64,000 nucleotides of DNA from Marilutibacter spongiae (GCF_014145325.1 NZ_JACHTF010000006.1:1-64000); one strand, 5' to 3'; shown: positions 27,818 through 40,466, numbered from the stretch's first letter. Notes: generated from the sequence alone by a model not told the origin. Numbers and translations: made by a program.

Positions 27818-28618
27818 TCAACGGCAATCGTCGGCGATGTCCTTCCACACCACCGGCTCCCAGTAGGCGTTCCGGCGGATGCGGTCGCCATCGAGCCCGT
27901 CGTCCAGGAAGCGTGCACCCAGCAGGTGCCGGGTACCGGGCTTCACCTCGACCACCACGGTCTTGGCCGCGCGCGCACCTTCGCGGCGCAGCAGTTGTTC
28001 GCGCATGCGGAGTTCCACCGGGTTGAAGCGGATCGACTCGATCCGTTCGGCCACCGTGATCGCGTGCATGCCGGCAGGGAGGCGGTGGCGGTTGGCGTCG
28101 ATCGGAAGGCCGCCGCCGTCGATGCTGATGATCTCGACCGGGTACAGGCGGTCGCTCACATGCGGCAAGGTCCCGCGGTTGCTGACGTAACCACAGCCGC
28201 TGGGCGGCGGCGTGCTGCGTTCGACCGGGGCCGTGTCGGACAGTTCCAGCACCTGTCCATCGCGCGAGACGGTGGCGCGGATCGCGCCACCCTGCGCGAG
28301 CGCGGCCTGCATGACCGCGTTCGGCTCCAGCGTGTCGGTCAGCGAGCGGCCGTTGACCGCCAGCAGGCGATCGCCGACCCGCATGCCCATGCGGTCGGCA
28401 TTGCCGCCAGGGGTGATGGCCAGGACCGCGACGCCCCGCGTCTCGGGCCGGCGCACGTCGATGACCGCGTCCAGCGCGCTCGACTGCGCGCCAGCGAGCA
28501 TCGCCGGCAGGGCCGCGGCGGACGGCAGGTCCGCCGCGATCGCGGGCAGCGCCCATGAACCCAGGACCAGGACGAGGGGTGCGACGCGGAGAAGGCCGGG
28601 CTGGCGTCGGGTGTTCAT
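27818..28618 (-). CDS. exported single-PDZ-domain protein
   Basis: A 266-residue protein with a signal peptide (cleavage near A-I-A-A-D, residue 29). One PDZ domain covers about residues 60-130 (G-V-A-V-L-A-I-T-P-G-G-N-A-D-R-M-G-M with G-D-R-L-L-A-V-N-G). No protease domain is visible. The C-terminal half has no family I recognise. Its ATG overlaps the stop of the small membrane protein gene (28615-28618). It is third in the ECF sigma operon, so an envelope-stress or signalling role is a guess. Confidence 0.82.
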   Translation of the reverse strand: MNTRRQPGLLRVAPLVLVLGSWALPAIAADLPSAAALPAMLAGAQSSALDAVIDVRRPETRGVAVLAITPGGNADRMGMRVGDRLLAVNGRSLTDTLEPNAVMQAALAQGGAIRATVSRDGQVLELSDTAPVERSTPPPSGCGYVSNRGTLPHVSDRLYPVEIISIDGGGLPIDANRHRLPAGMHAITVAERIESIRFNPVELRMREQLLRREGARAAKTVVVEVKPGTRHLLGARFLDDGLDGDRIRRNAYWEPVVWKDIADDCR

Positions 28619-29046
28619 GACGAGGTACCCCCGTTCGCGCCGCCGGACGGGGCGAGGTCATGCACGAGCCGCGAGCGCGCCTCCCACAGGGGGGCGACTT
28701 CGGCATCGCTGGCGCCGCGCGCGTAGGCGGTCTGCAAGGCGCGGTCGATCGCCTGCAGCTTCAGGTGCGTCGCGTCTCCCGCCGCGCGTCCGGCACCGTG
28801 CCCGGCGGCGGCGATGCGTGTCGTGCTGGCGTCCGTTGCGCCGTCCAGGCGTGATCCGTCGTACCCCGGCAGCGCGATGACCGCGACCAGGCCCAGGGCC
28901 AGGACCGAGGCCCCGATCCGCAGGACGCGGCTGCGGCGCGCCTGCGACGCGCGCAGGCGGCTCTCCAGCGAGGCCGGCGGCAGCGGTTCGGGCAAAGCCT
29001 GCAGGTGTCGGCGCAGGCGTTCGTGGTCAGGCTCGGGTGCGTGCAT
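28615..29046 (-). CDS. small single-pass membrane protein, possible anti-sigma factor
   Basis: A 143-residue protein with one predicted membrane segment (residues 42-60), a cytoplasmic N-terminal 40 residues and a periplasmic C-terminal part. It overlaps the end of the ECF sigma gene by 20 nt, the usual place for an anti-sigma factor, and the topology fits. I see no ZAS zinc motif (H-x3-C-x2-C), so it is not a classic zinc-binding type. The assignment is by context. Confidence 0.7.
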   Translation of the reverse strand: MHAPEPDHERLRRHLQALPEPLPPASLESRLRASQARRSRVLRIGASVLALGLVAVIALPGYDGSRLDGATDASTTRIAAAGHGAGRAAGDATHLKLQAIDRALQTAYARGASDAEVAPLWEARSRLVHDLAPSGGANGGTSS

Positions 29047-29614
29047 GGGGTTCGGTCGCGTTCAGGACGTCGTTGTCGGGATCGAGGTTCTCGCGCAGTC
29101 GGGACAGGGCGCGGGAAATCTGGGATTTGGACCAGCTGGGACTGCGGTCGAAGCGTTCGGCCAGTTCGGTGTGTGACCAGCCCTCGACCTCGTGCAGCCA
29201 TACCAGGGTACGGGCCACCGGGTCGAGGCGTTGCAGCAGGGCGCCGGCATCGACCTGCCGCGCGGCGCTGCCTTCGGCGCCGTCGGCGACGGCCGCCACG
29301 TCCTCGTCCGCGTACAGGTGTGCGTGCTCGCGACGCATGCGGTCGATCGCGGCATTGGCCACGACCTTCTTCAGCCACGGGCGCACCGGCCGGTCGCTGC
29401 GCAGGCCGCCGATGAAGCGCAGCATCTTCATGAAGGCGTCATGGGTGAGGTCCTCGGCCGCGGCGGGGTCGCCGGTCAGTCGCAGGGCGAGCGCGTGCGC
29501 CGCCGCCGCGTGCCGCGCGTACAGCTCGGCGAAGGCCTGGCGGTCGCCCCAGCGGGCTTTTCGCAGCAGTTCGGGTTCATCCACGAGTCGGGTGACGGCC
29601 TGGTCCATTGGCAT
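29027..29614 (-). CDS. ECF-type RNA polymerase sigma factor
   Basis: A 195-residue sigma-70 family factor. Region 2 contains D-L-T-H-D-A-F-M-K-M-L-R-F and W-L-K-K-V-V-A-N-A-A-I-D-R-M-R-R; region 4 has L-H-E-V-E-G-W-S-H-T-E-L-A-E-R-F and S-W-S-K-S-Q-I-S-R-A-L-S-R-L-R. I start at ATG 29614 (ATG 29608 is equally possible); longer starts add arginine-rich sequence without homology. It heads a three-gene unit with the small membrane protein and the PDZ protein. Target promoters are unknown. Confidence 0.9.
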   Translation of the reverse strand: MPMDQAVTRLVDEPELLRKARWGDRQAFAELYARHAAAAHALALRLTGDPAAAEDLTHDAFMKMLRFIGGLRSDRPVRPWLKKVVANAAIDRMRREHAHLYADEDVAAVADGAEGSAARQVDAGALLQRLDPVARTLVWLHEVEGWSHTELAERFDRSPSWSKSQISRALSRLRENLDPDNDVLNATEPHARTRA

Positions 29615-29676
29615 GGATACGCGCCGGGGCCGGAAAGCGTCGCATGGCCGGCGCGAAGACCGGGTGGCGAGGGCGT

Positions 29677-31406
<1,730 letters not shown>

Positions 31407-31515
31407 GCGCGACGGGGCGGTTTCGACAGCCCACAGGATAACGCCCGGGACGCGGCGCTTCGCGCGCCGCGGCTCCGGGCGCGAGGTCAGCCCGCGCGGC
31501 GTGGGGCCGTCTGGC

Positions 31516-32472
31516 CTAGAGCGTGGCCAGCCACTCGTCGTCCGAGCCTTCGGCAACTTCTTCGAACAGGAAGGTCGACAGGTACCGTTCGCCGGTGTCG
31601 GGCAGCATCGCCAGCAGCACCGCGCCTTCCGGGGCCTGTTCGGCGACCTGCAGCGCGGCGGCCACCGTGGCGCCGGCGGAGATGCCGACGAAGATGCCTT
31701 CCTCGGCGGCCAGGCGGCGCGAGGTGTCGCGGGCCAGCACGTCGTCGATCGGCAGGATCTCGTCGGCGATGTCGCGGCTGAGGACCTCGGGCAGGAAGTC
31801 GGGCGTCCAGCCCTGGATCTTGTGCGGCTGCCATTCCTTGCCCGACAGCAGCGCGGCGCCGGCGGGTTCGCTGGCGATGACCTTGAGGTCCGGGCGCGCG
31901 GTCTTGAGCACCTCGCCGGCACCGGTGATGGTGCCGCCGGTGCCCCAGCCGCTGACGAAGAAGTCCAGGCGCTTGCCGGCGAAGTCGCGCAGGATCTCCG
32001 GTCCGGTGGTGTTGCGGTGGTAGGCGGGGTTGGCCGGGTTCTCGAACTGGCTGGCGAGGAACCAGCCGTGCTCGCGCGCCAGTTCCGCGGCCTTGCGGAC
32101 CATGCCGGTGCCGCGCTCGGCGGCGGGCGTGAGGATCACCCGGGCGCCATACGCGCGCATCAGCTTGCGGCGCTCGATCGAGAAGGTTTCGGTCATCACC
32201 GCGACGAAGGGGTAGCCGCGGGCGGCGCAGACCATCGCCAGGGCGATGCCGGTGTTGCCGCTGGTGGCCTCGACCACGGTCTGGCCGGGCTTGAGCACGC
32301 CCCGCTGCTCGGCGTCCAGGATGATCGCCAGGGCCAGGCGGTCCTTGACCGAGCCGCCGGGGTTGAAGGATTCCACCTTCGCGTACAGCGTCACGTGGCT
32401 GGGCGCGATGCGGTGGAGCTTGACGATCGGCGTGCCGCCGATGGTGTCCAGGATGCTGTCGTACAGGGCCAT
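31516..32472 (-). CDS. cysK: O-acetylserine sulfhydrylase (cysteine synthase)
   Basis: PLP enzyme joining sulfide to O-acetylserine. The 318-residue protein has the PLP lysine K43 in N-P-G-G-S-V-K-D-R-L, the substrate loop T-S-G-N-T-G-I-A, the G-W-G-T-G-G-T phosphate loop and G-I-S-A-G-A. It could be the CysK or CysM type; the T-S-G-N-T-G-I motif and the length favour CysK. It is the last step of the sulfate pathway assembled in the next 11 kb. Confidence 0.94.
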   Translation of the reverse strand: MALYDSILDTIGGTPIVKLHRIAPSHVTLYAKVESFNPGGSVKDRLALAIILDAEQRGVLKPGQTVVEATSGNTGIALAMVCAARGYPFVAVMTETFSIERRKLMRAYGARVILTPAAERGTGMVRKAAELAREHGWFLASQFENPANPAYHRNTTGPEILRDFAGKRLDFFVSGWGTGGTITGAGEVLKTARPDLKVIASEPAGAALLSGKEWQPHKIQGWTPDFLPEVLSRDIADEILPIDDVLARDTSRRLAAEEGIFVGISAGATVAAALQVAEQAPEGAVLLAMLPDTGERYLSTFLFEEVAEGSDDEWLATL

Positions 32473-32542
32473 GGGGTGCTCCGGTTTCAGATCGTGTCGG
32501 GCAGGCGGCCGGTGCGGCCGCGTGGTCGGTAAGACGTAGGGA

Positions 32543-33988
32543 TCACGCGGCTTCGGCCATCGTGGAATCCCGCGGGGCGGGACTGTCGAGCCGCAGCGGC
32601 TCCGGACCGAACCAGTGTAGGGCCTCCGCCGATGCGGCCACTTCACCCAGGATCAACAGTGCGGGGGCCTTCACGGCGTGCCGCGCGGCGGCTTCGGGCA
32701 AGGTGTCCAGCGTGCCGGTCACCACGCGCTGGTCGGCACGGGTGCCGTTCTCGACCAGGGCGAACGGCGTGCCGGGCGCGCGTCCGTGGGCGATGAGTTG
32801 TTCGCGCAGGCGGGTCAGGCCGGAGACGCCCATGTAGAAGGCGAGCGTCTGCCGCTCGCGGGCCAGCGCCGGCCAATCCACCGGATCGGTGCCGTCGCGG
32901 CCGAGCGCGGTGACGAAACGCACCGACTGGGCGTGCTCGCGATGGGTCAGGGGCACGCCGGCATAGGCCGCGCAGGCCACGGCCGCGGTGATCCCCGGCA
33001 CCACCTCGAAATCGATGCCGTGCGCATGGAGCACTTCCAGCTCCTCGCCGCCGCGACCGAAGACGAAGGGGTCGCCTCCCTTCAGGCGCACCACGCGCTT
33101 GCCGGCGCGGGCGTGCTCGACGAGCAGGGCGTGGATGCGGGCCTGGGTGGCCTCGTGGTCGCCGCCGACCTGCTTGCCGAGCTCGATCCTGTCGGCGTCG
33201 CGGCGCGCCAGCGCGAGGACCTCGTCGCTGACCAGACGGTCGTGGAGGATGACGTCGGCCTCGTTCAGCACGCGCAGGCCGCGCAGGGTCAGCAGGCCCG
33301 GGTCGCCCGGTCCCGCGCCGACCAGGGCGACGCTGCCCCGCGAGGGGGATGCTTCCGTGGCCAGCGCGGCGTCGAAGGCCGCCTGCGCGGCGCGGGTATC
33401 GCCGCGCCGCAGGTGCGAGGGTACCGGTCCGGCGAGCAGGGCGTCGAAGAAGCGGCGACGCGCGCCGATCTCCGGGAAGCGTTGGCGGATGCGCGTACGT
33501 TCGCGGTCGAGCAGGCCGGCCAGGTCGCCCAGCGATTCGTCCAGTTCGGTCTCCAGGCGTTCGCGCAGGTGGCGCGCGAGCATCGGCGCGCCGCCGCCGC
33601 TGGAGATCGCGACCTGCAGCGGGCCGCGTTCGACGCGCGAGGGCACCTGCACGCTCGACAGCGTCGCGTCGTCGACCACGTTGGCCCAGACCCGGCGGGC
33701 CTCGGCCGCGGTGGAGACCGCGCGGTTGATGATCGGGTTGTCGGTGGCCGCCACGACCAGCCACGCGTCATTGAGCCAGTTCGGATCGAAGCGTCCGGCG
33801 ATGTGTTCGACCCGGCCCTCGGCCACCAGCGCGGCCACGCCGGGCTCGAGCGTCGGCGCACCCACCACCACGCGCGCACCCGACGCCAGCAGCGCATCGA
33901 TCTTGCGCCGGGCCACGGCGCCGCCGCCGACCACCAGCACGCGGCGGTCGCGAAGGTCGATGAACAGGGGAAACAGGGAGGCGGGCAT
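32543..33988 (-). CDS. cysG: sirohaem synthase
   Basis: A 481-residue fusion. The N-terminal part (to about 215) is the dehydrogenase/ferrochelatase with [11 protein letters not shown]. The C-terminal part (about 225-465) is uroporphyrinogen-III methyltransferase with [12 protein letters not shown] and [15 protein letters not shown]. It makes the sirohaem needed by the sulfite reductase encoded 2 kb away. It is divergent from the LysR regulator across a 225-bp intergenic region, the natural place for shared control. Confidence 0.95.
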   Translation of the reverse strand: MPASLFPLFIDLRDRRVLVVGGGAVARRKIDALLASGARVVVGAPTLEPGVAALVAEGRVEHIAGRFDPNWLNDAWLVVAATDNPIINRAVSTAAEARRVWANVVDDATLSSVQVPSRVERGPLQVAISSGGGAPMLARHLRERLETELDESLGDLAGLLDRERTRIRQRFPEIGARRRFFDALLAGPVPSHLRRGDTRAAQAAFDAALATEASPSRGSVALVGAGPGDPGLLTLRGLRVLNEADVILHDRLVSDEVLALARRDADRIELGKQVGGDHEATQARIHALLVEHARAGKRVVRLKGGDPFVFGRGGEELEVLHAHGIDFEVVPGITAAVACAAYAGVPLTHREHAQSVRFVTALGRDGTDPVDWPALARERQTLAFYMGVSGLTRLREQLIAHGRAPGTPFALVENGTRADQRVVTGTLDTLPEAAARHAVKAPALLILGEVAASAEALHWFGPEPLRLDSPAPRDSTMAEAA

Positions 33989-34213
33989 GGCATCGGGCCG
34001 GGGCAGGGATTGCAACGCTAGGCCCTGCTCCCCGGATGCGGAAATGAGCAATCGCCCGGCCGCCATGCCGAGCCGTCATAAGCGCGGGCCATCGCGCGCT
34101 GGACGGGTCGGGGGGCTTGGGCTAGTTTCGTGGCTGTCCTGCATGCACTCCACCGGCATGCCTCCATCCGCCCTGTCGCGCGCCTGCGCGGACCGGAGAC
34201 CGGAACCGCGTCC

Positions 34214-35200
34214 ATGACCCTGACCCAACTCCGCTACCTCGTGGCCATCGCCGACTCGGGCCTCAACATCACCCTGGCCGCCGAACGCGTGCACGCGACC
34301 CAGCCGGGCCTGTCCAAGCAGCTCAAACAACTGGAGGAGGAACTGGGCTTCCAGCTGTTCGTCCGCCGTGGCCGCAGCCTGGAGTCGATCGCGCCCGGCG
34401 GCGAGAAGGTCCTCACCCACGCACGGCGGATCCTGGAGGAGGCGGCCAACATCCGTGCCTATGCCGCCAACGAGCGGGGCGAGCATGTCGGGCGGCTGGT
34501 GCTGGCGACCACGCACACCCAGGCCCGGCACGTGCTGCCCAGCGCGATCGCCGCGGTCAAGCGCGAGTTTCCCCGCATCAGCGTGCACCTGGAGCCGGTG
34601 GCCGACGGCGAAGTGCTGGAGCAGCTGGCCCACGGTGCCGCGGACCTCGCCGTCCTCAGCACCGCCGGGCAGGTGCCCGATGCGGGGCTGGCGGTGCCCC
34701 TGTTCCGCTGGCGGCGCATGGTGCTGGTGCCCGCCTCGCACCCGCTGGCGCGCCTGCGCCGCACGCCGACGCTGACCGAACTGTCGCGCCACCCGCTGGT
34801 CAGCTACGAGTCCTCGATACGCCCGGAGTCGTCGTTGCGGCGCGCCTTCGCGAGCGAAGGTGTCGAGCCGCAACTGGCGATGACCGCGCGCGACGCCGAC
34901 CTCATCAAGACCTACGTGCGGGCGGGCATGGGCGTGGGACTGCTCGCGGAGATGGCCCTCGACGCGCAGGGCGACAAGGACCTGGTGGCCATGCCGGCGC
35001 CGGATGCGATCCCCGAGTGCACGGCCTGGGCGGTGTTGCCGCGCTCGCGCGTGTCGCGCGACTATGCCCTCGAACTCATCCACGCGATCGCCCCGCAGCT
35101 CGATCGGCACGACCTTCGCCGCGTCCTGGAAGGCAATGCCGAGGCCGATTGGCCGTTGCCGCCGACCTGGATCGAGCTGAGCCAGCCGATCACCCTCTGA
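34214..35200 (+). CDS. cysB: CysB-like LysR-family regulator of sulfur assimilation
   Basis: A 328-residue regulator. The N-terminal winged HTH reads L-T-Q-L-R-Y-L-V-A-I-A-D-S and T-Q-P-G-L-S-K-Q-L-K-Q-L-E; the C-terminal half is a substrate-binding fold as in CysB, which senses acetylserine and thiosulfate. The position among cys genes supports CysB; the close relative Cbl cannot be excluded. ATG 34214 gives a complete HTH; more upstream sequence adds nothing. It is convergent with cysH. Confidence 0.9.
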   Translation: MTLTQLRYLVAIADSGLNITLAAERVHATQPGLSKQLKQLEEELGFQLFVRRGRSLESIAPGGEKVLTHARRILEEAANIRAYAANERGEHVGRLVLATTHTQARHVLPSAIAAVKREFPRISVHLEPVADGEVLEQLAHGAADLAVLSTAGQVPDAGLAVPLFRWRRMVLVPASHPLARLRRTPTLTELSRHPLVSYESSIRPESSLRRAFASEGVEPQLAMTARDADLIKTYVRAGMGVGLLAEMALDAQGDKDLVAMPAPDAIPECTAWAVLPRSRVSRDYALELIHAIAPQLDRHDLRRVLEGNAEADWPLPPTWIELSQPITL

Positions 35201-35275
35201 GCGCCAGGCCCTTGCCAGCGCGCGGGGCGCGTGCGAAGCCCGCCGTCCCCGCGACGCGTGCGCGGGCGTCGGCGC

Positions 35276-36028
35276 TCAGGCGGCTTCTTCGGCGGCGACG
35301 GGCTCGTCGTCGAAATGCAGGCCGCATTCGCGCTTGAGTCCGAAGAAGCGCGTCTCTTCGGGGTTCATGCCGTCCTCTAGCCGACGCGTGGTGTGGACGT
35401 CGCCGATCGAGACGTAGCCTTCGTGCCAGAGCGGGTGGTAGGGCAGGTCGTGCCGGTCCAGGTACTGCCAGATGTCGCGGTCGGTCCAGTCCGCCAGGGG
35501 GTGCAGCTTCCAGCGGCCGTCGCGCAGCTCGAGGAAGTCGATGCCCGCGCGGCTGCGCGACTGGTCGCGGCGCAGGCCGGCGATCCACGTGCGCACGCCA
35601 AGCACCGACAACGCCCGCTGCATGGGTTCGACCTTGTGCACGCGGTTGTACTGGCCGATCGCCTCCGCACCCAGCCGCTCGAGCTGCCGCGTGCGGCTTT
35701 CGGGCCAGGCTTCGCTAGGATCGGGCTGGAAGACCTTGAGGTTCAGGCGCAGGCGTTCGCGCAGCTCGCCGATGAAGACATGGGTTTCCGGGAACAGGTA
35801 GCCGGTGTCGACCAGGACGACCGGCAGGTCCGGCGCCTGGCGGGTGGCCATGTGCAGCGAAACCGCGGCCTGCGCGCCGAAGCTGGAGGACAGCGCATGG
35901 TTGCCGGCCGTGTTCTCCAGCGCCCAGGCGATGCGGTCGGCGGCATCCAGCCGGCCCAGCCAGCGGTTGAGGTCGGCCAGCGCCTTGGGGGATTCGGCGG
36001 CGGTGATGGGGTCGGGGGGGGGAGTCAT
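35276..36028 (-). CDS. cysH: phosphoadenosine phosphosulfate reductase
   Basis: Reduces PAPS (or APS) to sulfite using thioredoxin. The 250-residue protein has the nucleotide loop [19 protein letters not shown], and the reactive cysteine in the near-terminal E-C-G-L-H-F. There is no Cys-Cys pair for an Fe-S cluster, so it is the PAPS type, which fits the APS kinase domain of CysNC. Its ATG overlaps the cysI stop (36025-36028). Confidence 0.95.
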   Translation of the reverse strand: MTPPPDPITAAESPKALADLNRWLGRLDAADRIAWALENTAGNHALSSSFGAQAAVSLHMATRQAPDLPVVLVDTGYLFPETHVFIGELRERLRLNLKVFQPDPSEAWPESRTRQLERLGAEAIGQYNRVHKVEPMQRALSVLGVRTWIAGLRRDQSRSRAGIDFLELRDGRWKLHPLADWTDRDIWQYLDRHDLPYHPLWHEGYVSIGDVHTTRRLEDGMNPEETRFFGLKRECGLHFDDEPVAAEEAA

Positions 36029-37725
36029 GTCGTCACCTCGTAGTGCGAGGGGTGCGAATACGCCACCACGTCGCTGCGCACCAGGAAGTCGCCGAAGCCT
36101 TCGTCGGGATCGCGTTCCTTGGCGTAGCGCGCGAGCAGCGCGTCGAGCTCGGAGAGGATCTGCGCCTCGTCGATGTTCTCGCGGTGCAGGGTGTTGAGCC
36201 GCTGGCCACGGTGGTCGGCGCCGAGCATGAGGTTGTAGCGGCCGGGGGCCTTGCCGACCAGGGCGATCTCGCCCAGGTAGGGGCGCGAACACCCGTTCGG
36301 GCAGCCACTGACGCGCAGGTTGATCGCCGCGTCGACCAGGCCGTGACCGGCCATGAGCGAGTCGATGCGCGACACCAGCGCCGGCAGGTAGCGCTCGGCC
36401 TCGGCCATCGCCAGGCCGCAGGTGGGCAGGGCCACGCAGGCGATCGCGTCGCGCTGCAAGGGGGTGGCGCTGCGGTGGGCGTCGAGCGCATAGACCGCGA
36501 CCAGGGCGTCGATCGCCTGGCGCCGGGCGGCTGGGATCCCGGCAATCACCAGGTTCTGGTTGGCCGTCATCCGGAACTCGGCGCCCTCGCCGTGGCCCTC
36601 CAGCAGGCGTGCGATCTCGCGCAGCCCACTGAGGTGGCGCACGGTCTCGTCGTCGACGATGCGACCGGCCGGCAGCGCCAGGGTCAGGTGCCAGCGACCA
36701 TCCTCGCCTTCGATCCAGCCGAAACGGTCGTTGTTGTGTTCGAAAACGAACGGACGGGCCGGGGCGAGAGCGAACCCGGCACGCCGTTCAACCTCATCCC
36801 TGAAAGCCTCCAGTCCATGGTCGTCGATCGTGTACTTGAGCCGCGCACGCTTGCGCACCTCGCGGTTGCCCCAGTCACGCTGGGTGGTGACCACCGCCAC
36901 CGACACCGCCTTCAGGCCTTCGGCCGGCACGAAGCCGATCACGTTGGCCAGGCGTGGGTAGGTCTCGGCATCCCCATGGGTGGCGCCCATGCCGCCGCCG
37001 ACGGCGACGTTGTAGCCGACCACGCGGCCGCGCTCGATCACGGCGATGAAGCCCAGGTCCTGGGCGAACACGTCGACGTCGTTGAAGGGCGGGATCGCGA
37101 ACCCGATCTTGAACTTGCGCGGCAGGTAGGCCTCGCCGTAGATGGGTTCCTCCACCTGCGGCGTGCCGGCGACCTGCTCCTCGTCCAGCCAGATCTCGTA
37201 GTACGCGCGGGTGTTGGGCAGCAAGTGCTCGGAGACCGCCGCGGCATGCGCGTAGACCTCGGAATGGGCAGCGGACTGCAGCGGATTGGCGGCCACGGCG
37301 ACATTGCGGTTAACGTCGCCGCAGGCCGCCAGCGTGTCGATGAGCGCGGCGTTGATCGCCTGCATCGTCGATTTCAGCTCGGTCTTGATGACGCCATGGA
37401 ACTGGAAGGCCTGGCGCGTGGTGATGCGCAGGCCGCGTTCGGCGAAGGTGGTCGCCACGTGGTCGAGCTTCAGCCACTGCGTTGGCGTGACCACGCCGCC
37501 GGGGGTGCGGGTGCGGATCATGAAGCTGTAGGCCGGCTCCAGCTTGGCTGCGCGGCGTTCCTCGCGGATGTCGCGGTCGTCCTGCTGGTAACTGCCGTGG
37601 TACTTGATCAGGGTCTGGTCGTCTTCCCGCAGCGCGCCCGTCAACGGGTCGGCGAGGCTTTCGAGCAGGCTGCCGCGCAGGCCGATGCTGGCGCGCTTGA
37701 TGTCTTCGACCGAATGCGTGCTCAT
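36025..37725 (-). CDS. cysI: sulfite reductase haemoprotein beta component
   Basis: Six-electron reduction of sulfite to sulfide with sirohaem and a 4Fe-4S cluster. The 566-residue protein has the cluster cysteines in [10 protein letters not shown] and [10 protein letters not shown]. It starts with ATG at 37725, one base after the cysJ stop region, and overlaps cysH by ATGA, so cysJ-cysI-cysH form one unit. Confidence 0.97.
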   Translation of the reverse strand: MSTHSVEDIKRASIGLRGSLLESLADPLTGALREDDQTLIKYHGSYQQDDRDIREERRAAKLEPAYSFMIRTRTPGGVVTPTQWLKLDHVATTFAERGLRITTRQAFQFHGVIKTELKSTMQAINAALIDTLAACGDVNRNVAVAANPLQSAAHSEVYAHAAAVSEHLLPNTRAYYEIWLDEEQVAGTPQVEEPIYGEAYLPRKFKIGFAIPPFNDVDVFAQDLGFIAVIERGRVVGYNVAVGGGMGATHGDAETYPRLANVIGFVPAEGLKAVSVAVVTTQRDWGNREVRKRARLKYTIDDHGLEAFRDEVERRAGFALAPARPFVFEHNNDRFGWIEGEDGRWHLTLALPAGRIVDDETVRHLSGLREIARLLEGHGEGAEFRMTANQNLVIAGIPAARRQAIDALVAVYALDAHRSATPLQRDAIACVALPTCGLAMAEAERYLPALVSRIDSLMAGHGLVDAAINLRVSGCPNGCSRPYLGEIALVGKAPGRYNLMLGADHRGQRLNTLHRENIDEAQILSELDALLARYAKERDPDEGFGDFLVRSDVVAYSHPSHYEVTT

Positions 37726-37726
37726 G

Positions 37727-39550
37727 TCAGTAGACGTCCCGTGCGTAGCGACCCTGCTGCTGCAGGCGGGCCAGGTAGTCCTCGGCGTCCTCGGCCGAGC
37801 GGGCGCCATGCTCGACGATCACGTCCAGCAGCGCCGCATGCACGTCCTTCCCCATGCCGATCGCGCCGCACACGTAGAAATGGGCGCCTTCCTCGAGTCG
37901 CGCGTACACCTCGCGCCCCTGATCGCGCAGCTTGTGCTGCACGTAGACCTTGTGGGCCTGGTCGCGCGAGAAGGCCAGGTCGATCCGGTCCAGGTGGCCG
38001 TCCCTGAGCGCGCGCTGCCACTCCAGCTGGTACAGGAAGTCGGTGCGGAAGTGCGGATTGCCGAAGAAGAGCCAGTTGCGTCCGCTGGCGCCGGTGATGG
38101 CGCGTTCCTGCACGAAGGCGCGGAACGGCGCGACGCCGGTGCCTGGACCCACCATGATGATGTCCCGCGTGGGGTCGGCCGGCAGGCGGAAGCGTTCGTT
38201 GGCCTCGACGTAGACGGGCAGGCGGTCGCCCTCGGTGGCGCGGGCGAGGAAGTTGGATGCGCAGCCCCAGCGCGACTGCCCGTCGACCGCGTACTCGACG
38301 TGGGCGACGGTCAGGTGGATCTCGTCGCCGGCGTGCTTCTGGCTGGACGCGATCGAATACAGGCGCGGAGTCATCGGCCGCAGTGCCGCGACCAGCGAGG
38401 CCGCGTCCCATTGGGCGGGATGGCGCTGCAGAAGGTCGATCACCTGCTGCTCGTCGAACAGACGGGCCAGGGCGTCACGGCCGTCGGGCTCGAGCAGCGC
38501 CCCCAGCGCCGCATCACCGGCGCGTTCGGCGTGCGCGGCAAGGAACGGGCGCGAGAGGCGCGTGAGCTCGCGCTTGTCGCCCAGCCATTCGCGCAGCGGA
38601 CGAGTCTCGTCGGCCAGGTCGACGGCCTGGTCGCCATCAAGGCCCAGCGCGTCGAGCACGCCCTGGACCAGGGCTGGCGGGTTCCGCGGCCAGATCCCCA
38701 GCGCATCGCCGGGCTCGTAATGCAGTCCCGAGTCCTCCAGGGACAGTTCGAAATGGCGGACGTCGCGTCCGCGCGGCGTACGCAGGCCGCCGGGGGCGGA
38801 CAGGGCGTGGCCGGCGAGCAGTTCCGCATCGAAGGGACGGTCGCGGTCGAAGGCCGGCGCCGCGGGCAGCGGCCGCAGGGGCGTGACGGTCGCACTGCGC
38901 GCCGGGCTGGCCTTGGCCAGCGCCTTGGCGGCCTCCACGGCGCGTGCCATCCAGGGCGTTGCGACGCTGTCGATGTCGAGGTCGGCATCGCCGCGTTCGA
39001 ACAGCCGGCTGGCGCCCAGCTCGGCCAGGCGCGCGTCCAGCACGCGTCCGATCTCGCAGAACTGCGGGTAACTCGAATCGCCCAGGCCGAGCACGGCGAA
39101 CTTCAGCTCGGGCAGCTTCGGCGCGCGGCGTCCGCGGATGAAGTCGACCAGGCCGATGGCGTCGTCCGGGGGATCGCCTTCGCCCTGGGTGCTGATGACG
39201 ATGTAAAGCTGGCGTTCGTCCTTGAGTTCGCGGGTCGGGTAGGCGTCCGCCCGCAGCAGGCGCACGCTGGCGCCGGCGGCCTCGCTCTGCGCGGCGAGTT
39301 TCTCGGCCAGGCGCTTGGCATTGCCGGTCTGGCTGCCGTACACGATGGTCAGGGTCGGCGACGCCGTCGCGCCAGTCACCGGGGCCGCGATGGCCGGCGC
39401 CGGGCGAGTGACCAGGGCCTGGCCGCGGGCCAGGCCGGCGGCATAGCCCGACAGCCACCACAGGCCGGAGCCGTCGAGGCCGTCGGTCAGCTGGTTCAAC
39501 AGGCCGGCCTGCTGGTCGGTCAGGGGCGCGGGGGCGGGGGAGGCGGGCAT
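37727..39550 (-). CDS. cysJ: sulfite reductase flavoprotein alpha component
   Basis: Passes electrons from NADPH through FAD and FMN to CysI. The 607-residue protein has flavodoxin loops [10 protein letters not shown] and [12 protein letters not shown] motif [13 protein letters not shown] motif G-P-G-T-G-V-A-P and the terminal aromatic A-R-D-V-Y. It is soluble. Compare the membrane-anchored relative at 46393-48036, which has the same domains but a different job. Confidence 0.97.
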   Translation of the reverse strand: MPASPAPAPLTDQQAGLLNQLTDGLDGSGLWWLSGYAAGLARGQALVTRPAPAIAAPVTGATASPTLTIVYGSQTGNAKRLAEKLAAQSEAAGASVRLLRADAYPTRELKDERQLYIVISTQGEGDPPDDAIGLVDFIRGRRAPKLPELKFAVLGLGDSSYPQFCEIGRVLDARLAELGASRLFERGDADLDIDSVATPWMARAVEAAKALAKASPARSATVTPLRPLPAAPAFDRDRPFDAELLAGHALSAPGGLRTPRGRDVRHFELSLEDSGLHYEPGDALGIWPRNPPALVQGVLDALGLDGDQAVDLADETRPLREWLGDKRELTRLSRPFLAAHAERAGDAALGALLEPDGRDALARLFDEQQVIDLLQRHPAQWDAASLVAALRPMTPRLYSIASSQKHAGDEIHLTVAHVEYAVDGQSRWGCASNFLARATEGDRLPVYVEANERFRLPADPTRDIIMVGPGTGVAPFRAFVQERAITGASGRNWLFFGNPHFRTDFLYQLEWQRALRDGHLDRIDLAFSRDQAHKVYVQHKLRDQGREVYARLEEGAHFYVCGAIGMGKDVHAALLDVIVEHGARSAEDAEDYLARLQQQGRYARDVY

Positions 39551-39713
39551 TGCGGTGGTTCTCGGGCGATTTCCTGGGCTCGAGACTAAGGACCGGCCCG
39601 GACCACCGGAAAGGATGCGTGGTTATGCGGTTATGCCTTTCGCGAACTTCCGGCTGCCGGGAGCGCCCTCGATACTGCGGCGACGCAACATCGCGCCCCC
39701 CATGCCGAATGCC

Positions 39714-40466
39714 ATGGAACTCCCCCCCGATCTCCTCTACTACATCGCCATTGGTGTCGCCGCACAGCTCGTCGATGGCGCGCTCGGGATGGCGTATGGC
39801 GTCACGGCCTCCAGCCTGCTGCTGGGCCTGGGGGTGCCGCCGGCGGTGACCAGTGCCACCGTGCACGCGGCGGAGTGTTTCACCACGGGCGCGTCGGCGG
39901 CTTCCCACCACGCCTTCGGCAACATCGACAAGCGCCTGTTCCGTCGCTTGCTGCTGCCGGGCGTCGTCGGCGCCGGCGTCGGCGCCTACCTGCTGGCCAG
40001 CCTGCCGGGCGAGGCGATGCGCCCCTGGATTGCCGGATACCTGATGCTCATGGGCGCGGTGATCATCATCAAGGCCTTCAGGGCCTTTCCTTCCCGGGAA
40101 GTCACCACCCACATGGCTCCGCTGGGCTTCTTCGGTGCGCTGGTGGATGCGATGGGAGGCGGTGGCTGGGGGCCGATCGTCGCCAGCAACCTGCTGGCCC
40201 GGGGCAACGAGTTCCGCCTCACGGTCGGCACGGTCAATGCCGTCGAATTCTTCGTGACCCTGACCGCCTCGCTCGTGTTCCTGCTCACGCTTGGCCTCGA
40301 GCACTGGGACGTCATCCTCGGCCTGGCCCTGGGTGGCGTGATCGCGGCACCGTTCGGCGCGTGGCTGGTCAAGCGGGTCCGCCCCCGGCCGATGCTCGTC
40401 TGCGTGGGACTGGTGGTCATCGGCCTGAGCCTGCGCACCCTGCTGAAGCATCTGGGCGTGATTTGA
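39714..40466 (+). CDS. TauE/SafE-family sulfite exporter/permease
   Basis: A 250-residue inner-membrane protein with about seven or eight membrane segments. The family patterns D-G-A-L-G-M-A-Y-G and G-N-I-D-K-R-L and the second half repeat are visible. TauE/SafE proteins move sulfite or other organosulfur anions; between cysJ and cysD this one likely exports or imports a sulfur oxyanion. I start at ATG 39714; ATG 39702 is an alternative. It is divergent from cysJ across about 160 bp. Confidence 0.9.
   Translation: MELPPDLLYYIAIGVAAQLVDGALGMAYGVTASSLLLGLGVPPAVTSATVHAAECFTTGASAASHHAFGNIDKRLFRRLLLPGVVGAGVGAYLLASLPGEAMRPWIAGYLMLMGAVIIIKAFRAFPSREVTTHMAPLGFFGALVDAMGGGGWGPIVASNLLARGNEFRLTVGTVNAVEFFVTLTASLVFLLTLGLEHWDVILGLALGGVIAAPFGAWLVKRVRPRPMLVCVGLVVIGLSLRTLLKHLGVI

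Noticed and set aside
33989-34213. CysB binding site in the cysG/cysB spacer
   Set aside because: A site is expected here, but CysB has a loose consensus and I could not single one out.
35221-35253. terminator between cysB and cysH
   Set aside because: Only a 7-bp pairing with a 19-nt loop and no T-run in very GC-rich sequence; not distinguishable from chance.
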